Of a stretch of DNA of 6,133 bases, positions 4,061 to 6,133 are shown piece by piece. The stretch is from an uncultured Actinomyces sp. (lineage in GTDB: Bacteria; Actinomycetota; Actinomycetes; Actinomycetales; Actinomycetaceae). The first letter of the stretch is position 1. Every line of letters starts with the position of its first letter. Location: NCBI GenBank assembly GCA_902773415.1, contig CACYEE010000061.1, positions 1 through 6,133 on the forward strand, written 5' to 3'. Both the position numbers and the translations under genes were made by a program. The notes below the pieces were generated by a model. The model made no database searches. It was not told the origin of the DNA and saw only the letters and a program-made list of their open reading frames with translations.

Positions 4061-6133
4061 TTATCGCTTGCCAGCCTCGCGACGGCGCACCAGCGTGAAG
4101 CCGAGGCCGGCAAGAGTGGCACCCATGCCCATCGCGACGCCGGTGGACGCGCCGGTCTTCGACAGGCCGGTCACGGGCAGGCGGGTCGAAGCGCGAACCG
4201 GAGTGGTGCTCACCTTCGGAATGACGGTGGTCGTGCGAACGATCGACGAGTTCCCGACCGGCCTGACCGTCGTCGAGCCGGGAACGAACTGCTGGCCGGC
4301 CGACGGAGTCGGGTTCGTCGAATCCGGGTCCGACCCGTCCGGGGCCGTCGGGTTCGACGGAGTCGGCGTCTCCGAATCGTTCGGCGTCGGGTTCGACGGA
4401 GTCGGCGTCTCCGAATTGCCCGGCGTCTTCTTGTCGACCATGACGACGGCGGGAGCGCCATTGTACGTCGCCCCGGCGTCGGTGGAGAATCCGCCCTCGA
4501 ACACCTCGACCTTGATCGCCTCGGCGATCTCGTAGCCTTCCGGAGCCTTCGTCTCGAACACCGTGTAGGTGCCGGCGGCAGGAACTTCAATCACCTTGAT
4601 GGCATCGTCCGCATCCGACGTCACCCAGCTGTCCTGCATGCTGTCGCCCTCGCCGCGCACCTGGATGACGGCGCCCTGCTCGTCGCGAACCTCGAGGGTT
4701 GCTCCGGCAACAAGATTGCCCTCCTCGTCGACCTTCACGACCGGGAACGCGAACTCGCCCTTGGCGATGCGGCCGGTGACGTAGACGGTCTGGTCGGCGT
4801 CGGTGATGTCCTCGTGGACCGCGACCACGCGATCGCCATCCATGAGCTTCTCGAAGGCAACGAGGGAAGCCTCGCCGACGTTCTGGTCGACCACGGCGGC
4901 AATGTCCGCCTTGGGAACCTCGAAGGTCACCTCCCAGATGCCGGTACCGGACTTGTCGGCCGTGACCTTCGCCTCGACTTCGGCGAGAACCGTCTGGGCT
5001 TCGACGGCGTCGGCCTTCTTGACGAGCTTGCCGGAGAGCGTGTAGTCGCCGGGAGCGACATCCGTGTAGCTGACCGTGTCGACGACCCTGATCGTATCGG
5101 GCGCAACGCGCAGGTCGACAGCCTTCGGATTCTCGCTGCCCCGGAAGGCGGCGGTCGTGCCGATGTACGGCGTCTTCTCGACGACGACCGTCTGGTCGGC
5201 GTCGGAGAGGTCTTCGTGGACAGCCACGACTTCCTCGCCGTAGGCGACCTTCTCGAAGGCCACAATCTGCTCGCCCGCGAGAGCGGAGGCGTCGATCGTG
5301 AACTCGAGTTCAACCGAACCGTGGGCGTTCTTGGCGGTGAAGGTCTTCGTGGCGGTGGCGCCCTCGGCCTCCAGAGCCTTGCCGTCCGACTTCTTCATGA
5401 GCGTGCCGGAAACGGTGTACTCCTTGCCCGGGACGAGGTTCGTGTAGGTCACGGTGTCCACGATCGTCACCTTGTCGGCCGGCTTGACCGTGTGGTCGCC
5501 GTCGGCCTGATCGGAGGCATTCGTGCGGGCCTCGGGGACGTAGACGGTCTGCGACTCGTCGTTGATGTCCTCGTGCTTGGCCACGAACTCTTCGGACTCT
5601 TCGGTGACGTCCTTGCCGGTCACGTCGCCGGAGAAGAGATACTCGTAGGCGACGGCGGCATCACCGGCGAGGGCCGTGAGGTCGACGTTCTCGAAGAGCA
5701 TCTGCGCGGTGCCTTCGCCGGATTCGTCAGCCACGAAGGTGGCTTCGCCGGTGGCGATGGCGGAAGCGTCGGACTTCTTCACGAGCGTGCCCTTGAGCGT
5801 GTACTTCTTGCCGGCTTCGAGGCTCTTGTAGGTCACGACGTCGACGATGGTGCGGCCGGAGCCGGCGAAGGAGACGTGCTCCTTCGTGGCGGCATCGGTA
5901 GCGACCGTGGCGAGCTTGGGTTCGGGCTTCTTCTCTTCGACGACGACCGTCTGGGCCTCGTCGTTGATGTCCTCGTGCTTGGCAACGAAGTCGTCGCGCT
6001 GCTCGCCGGCCTTCGCCTCATCGGCGGTGGTCACCGTGACATCGGCGGCACCTTCAAAGGCGTACTCGTAGGCGACGAGTTCTTCGCCGGCGAGGGCGGC
6101 GGCGTCGAAGGTGAAGACGATCGTCTCGGTGCC
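4061..6133 (-). CDS. VaFE-repeat (Thr-Gln ester) LPXTG-anchored surface protein, C-terminal 690 residues
   Basis: The reading frame is open to the right edge, so the N-terminus, including any signal peptide, lies outside; residue numbers count from the edge. It is a cell-wall-anchored adhesin or pilin-like protein. Residues 1-63 are the end of one VaFE domain, followed by three complete domains at about 74-199, 201-318 and 321-452. Each ends in the HEDxxDxxQT motif; the Gln residues are 61, 195, 314 and 448. Each complete domain has a T-x-A motif near its start (T76, T204, T326), the likely Thr partner of the intramolecular ester bond known in this family. Residues 457-568 form a SpaA/CnaB-like domain (VVKVD, ATLEV, ETKAPEGYE) that could form a Lys-Asp/Asn isopeptide bond. 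A Ser/Thr/Pro-rich linker (about 570-651) leads to LPVTG (652-656), a hydrophobic helix (about 661-681) and a tail RRREAGKR. The GTG at 6032-6034 lies inside a domain and is not the start. No sortase gene is visible. The ligand is unknown. Confidence 0.93.
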   Translation of the reverse strand, partial: GTETIVFTFDAAALAGEELVAYEYAFEGAADVTVTTADEAKAGEQRDDFVAKHEDINDEAQTVVVEEKKPEPKLATVATDAATKEHVSFAGSGRTIVDVVTYKSLEAGKKYTLKGTLVKKSDASAIATGEATFVADESGEGTAQMLFENVDLTALAGDAAVAYEYLFSGDVTGKDVTEESEEFVAKHEDINDESQTVYVPEARTNASDQADGDHTVKPADKVTIVDTVTYTNLVPGKEYTVSGTLMKKSDGKALEAEGATATKTFTAKNAHGSVELEFTIDASALAGEQIVAFEKVAYGEEVVAVHEDLSDADQTVVVEKTPYIGTTAAFRGSENPKAVDLRVAPDTIRVVDTVSYTDVAPGDYTLSGKLVKKADAVEAQTVLAEVEAKVTADKSGTGIWEVTFEVPKADIAAVVDQNVGEASLVAFEKLMDGDRVVAVHEDITDADQTVYVTGRIAKGEFAFPVVKVDEEGNLVAGATLEVRDEQGAVIQVRGEGDSMQDSWVTSDADDAIKVIEVPAAGTYTVFETKAPEGYEIAEAIKVEVFEGGFSTDAGATYNGAPAVVMVDKKTPGNSETPTPSNPTPNDSETPTPSNPTAPDGSDPDSTNPTPSAGQQFVPGSTTVRPVGNSSIVRTTTVIPKVSTTPVRASTRLPVTGLSKTGASTGVAMGMGATLAGLGFTLVRRREAGKR
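4064..4180 (-). other. Cell-wall sorting signal (LPVTG, hydrophobic helix, positive tail)
   Basis: LPVTG is encoded at 4166-4180 on the minus strand. It is followed by LSKTGASTG, a hydrophobic Gly/Ala/Leu/Val-rich stretch of about 20 residues, and the basic tail RRREAGKR ending at the TAA (4061-4063). This is the standard three-part substrate signal of class A/C-type sortases, which cut between Thr and Gly and join the protein to peptidoglycan or a pilus. The reading frame is continuous with the VaFE and SpaA-like domains. Confidence 0.95.
4346..4423 (-). repeat. Two 39-bp tandem repeats in the Pro/Thr-rich linker
   Basis: Units 4346-4384 and 4385-4423 are identical over their first 32 bp (CGTCGGGTTCGACGGAGTCG and onward) and differ at three bases in the last seven. 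They encode two copies of a 13-residue unit containing SETPTPSNPT. A more diverged partial copy lies to the left around 4303-4330. The repeat unit is a multiple of three, so gain or loss of a copy would change stalk length without breaking the frame. Such linkers commonly span the peptidoglycan in LPXTG proteins. Confidence 0.85.

Noticed and set aside
6032..6034. GTG as the true start of the surface protein
   Set aside because: The same frame continues upstream to the edge with clear VaFE sequence (DAAALAGEELVAYEY), and this GTG has no signal peptide after it.

Overview
The window looks like chromosomal DNA of a high-GC Gram-positive bacterium, most probably an actinobacterium. This rests on strong G/C bias at third codon positions, actinobacterial-type PurC and PurD sequences, start sites that look leaderless, and a sortase-anchored surface protein built from VaFE (Thr-Gln ester) domains. 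Such proteins are common in Actinomycetaceae, Coriobacteriia and Bifidobacteriaceae. Actinomycetaceae is my best guess; no 16S or other typing marker is present.

Layout from left to right: (1) 1-180, minus strand: the first 60 residues of a sodium:neurotransmitter-symporter (SNF) family transporter, running off the left edge, with a strong Shine-Dalgarno. (2) 181-464: divergent intergenic region with a probable transporter promoter, a 72-bp near-palindrome with perfect 26-bp arms, and a -10-like box just before the next start. (3) 465-1436, plus strand: a 2-dehydropantoate 2-reductase (PanE/ApbA family). (4) 1437-1529: short convergent gap with one weak hairpin. (5) 1530-2438 and 2471-3718, minus strand: purC and purD, 32 bp apart and almost certainly co-transcribed from a promoter just before purD. 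(6) 3719-4060: a 342-bp gap with the purD promoter, an array of three 35-bp tandem repeats plus one inverted copy, and a strong terminator hairpin. (7) 4061-6133, minus strand: the C-terminal 690 residues of a large cell-wall-anchored adhesin-like protein. It has one partial and three complete VaFE domains, a SpaA/CnaB-like domain, a Pro/Thr-rich linker and an LPVTG sorting signal; its N-terminus lies outside the window.

How the genes relate: purD and purC carry out two steps of de novo IMP synthesis (GAR formation and SAICAR formation). PanE would supply pantoate for CoA, or act on a related 2-keto acid. The transporter and the adhesin do not belong to these pathways and look like independent neighbours. 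The least explained parts are the two intergenic repeat structures (343-414 and 3802-3935), which may be related elements, and the internal architecture of the adhesin. I do not see a clear new multi-gene system.
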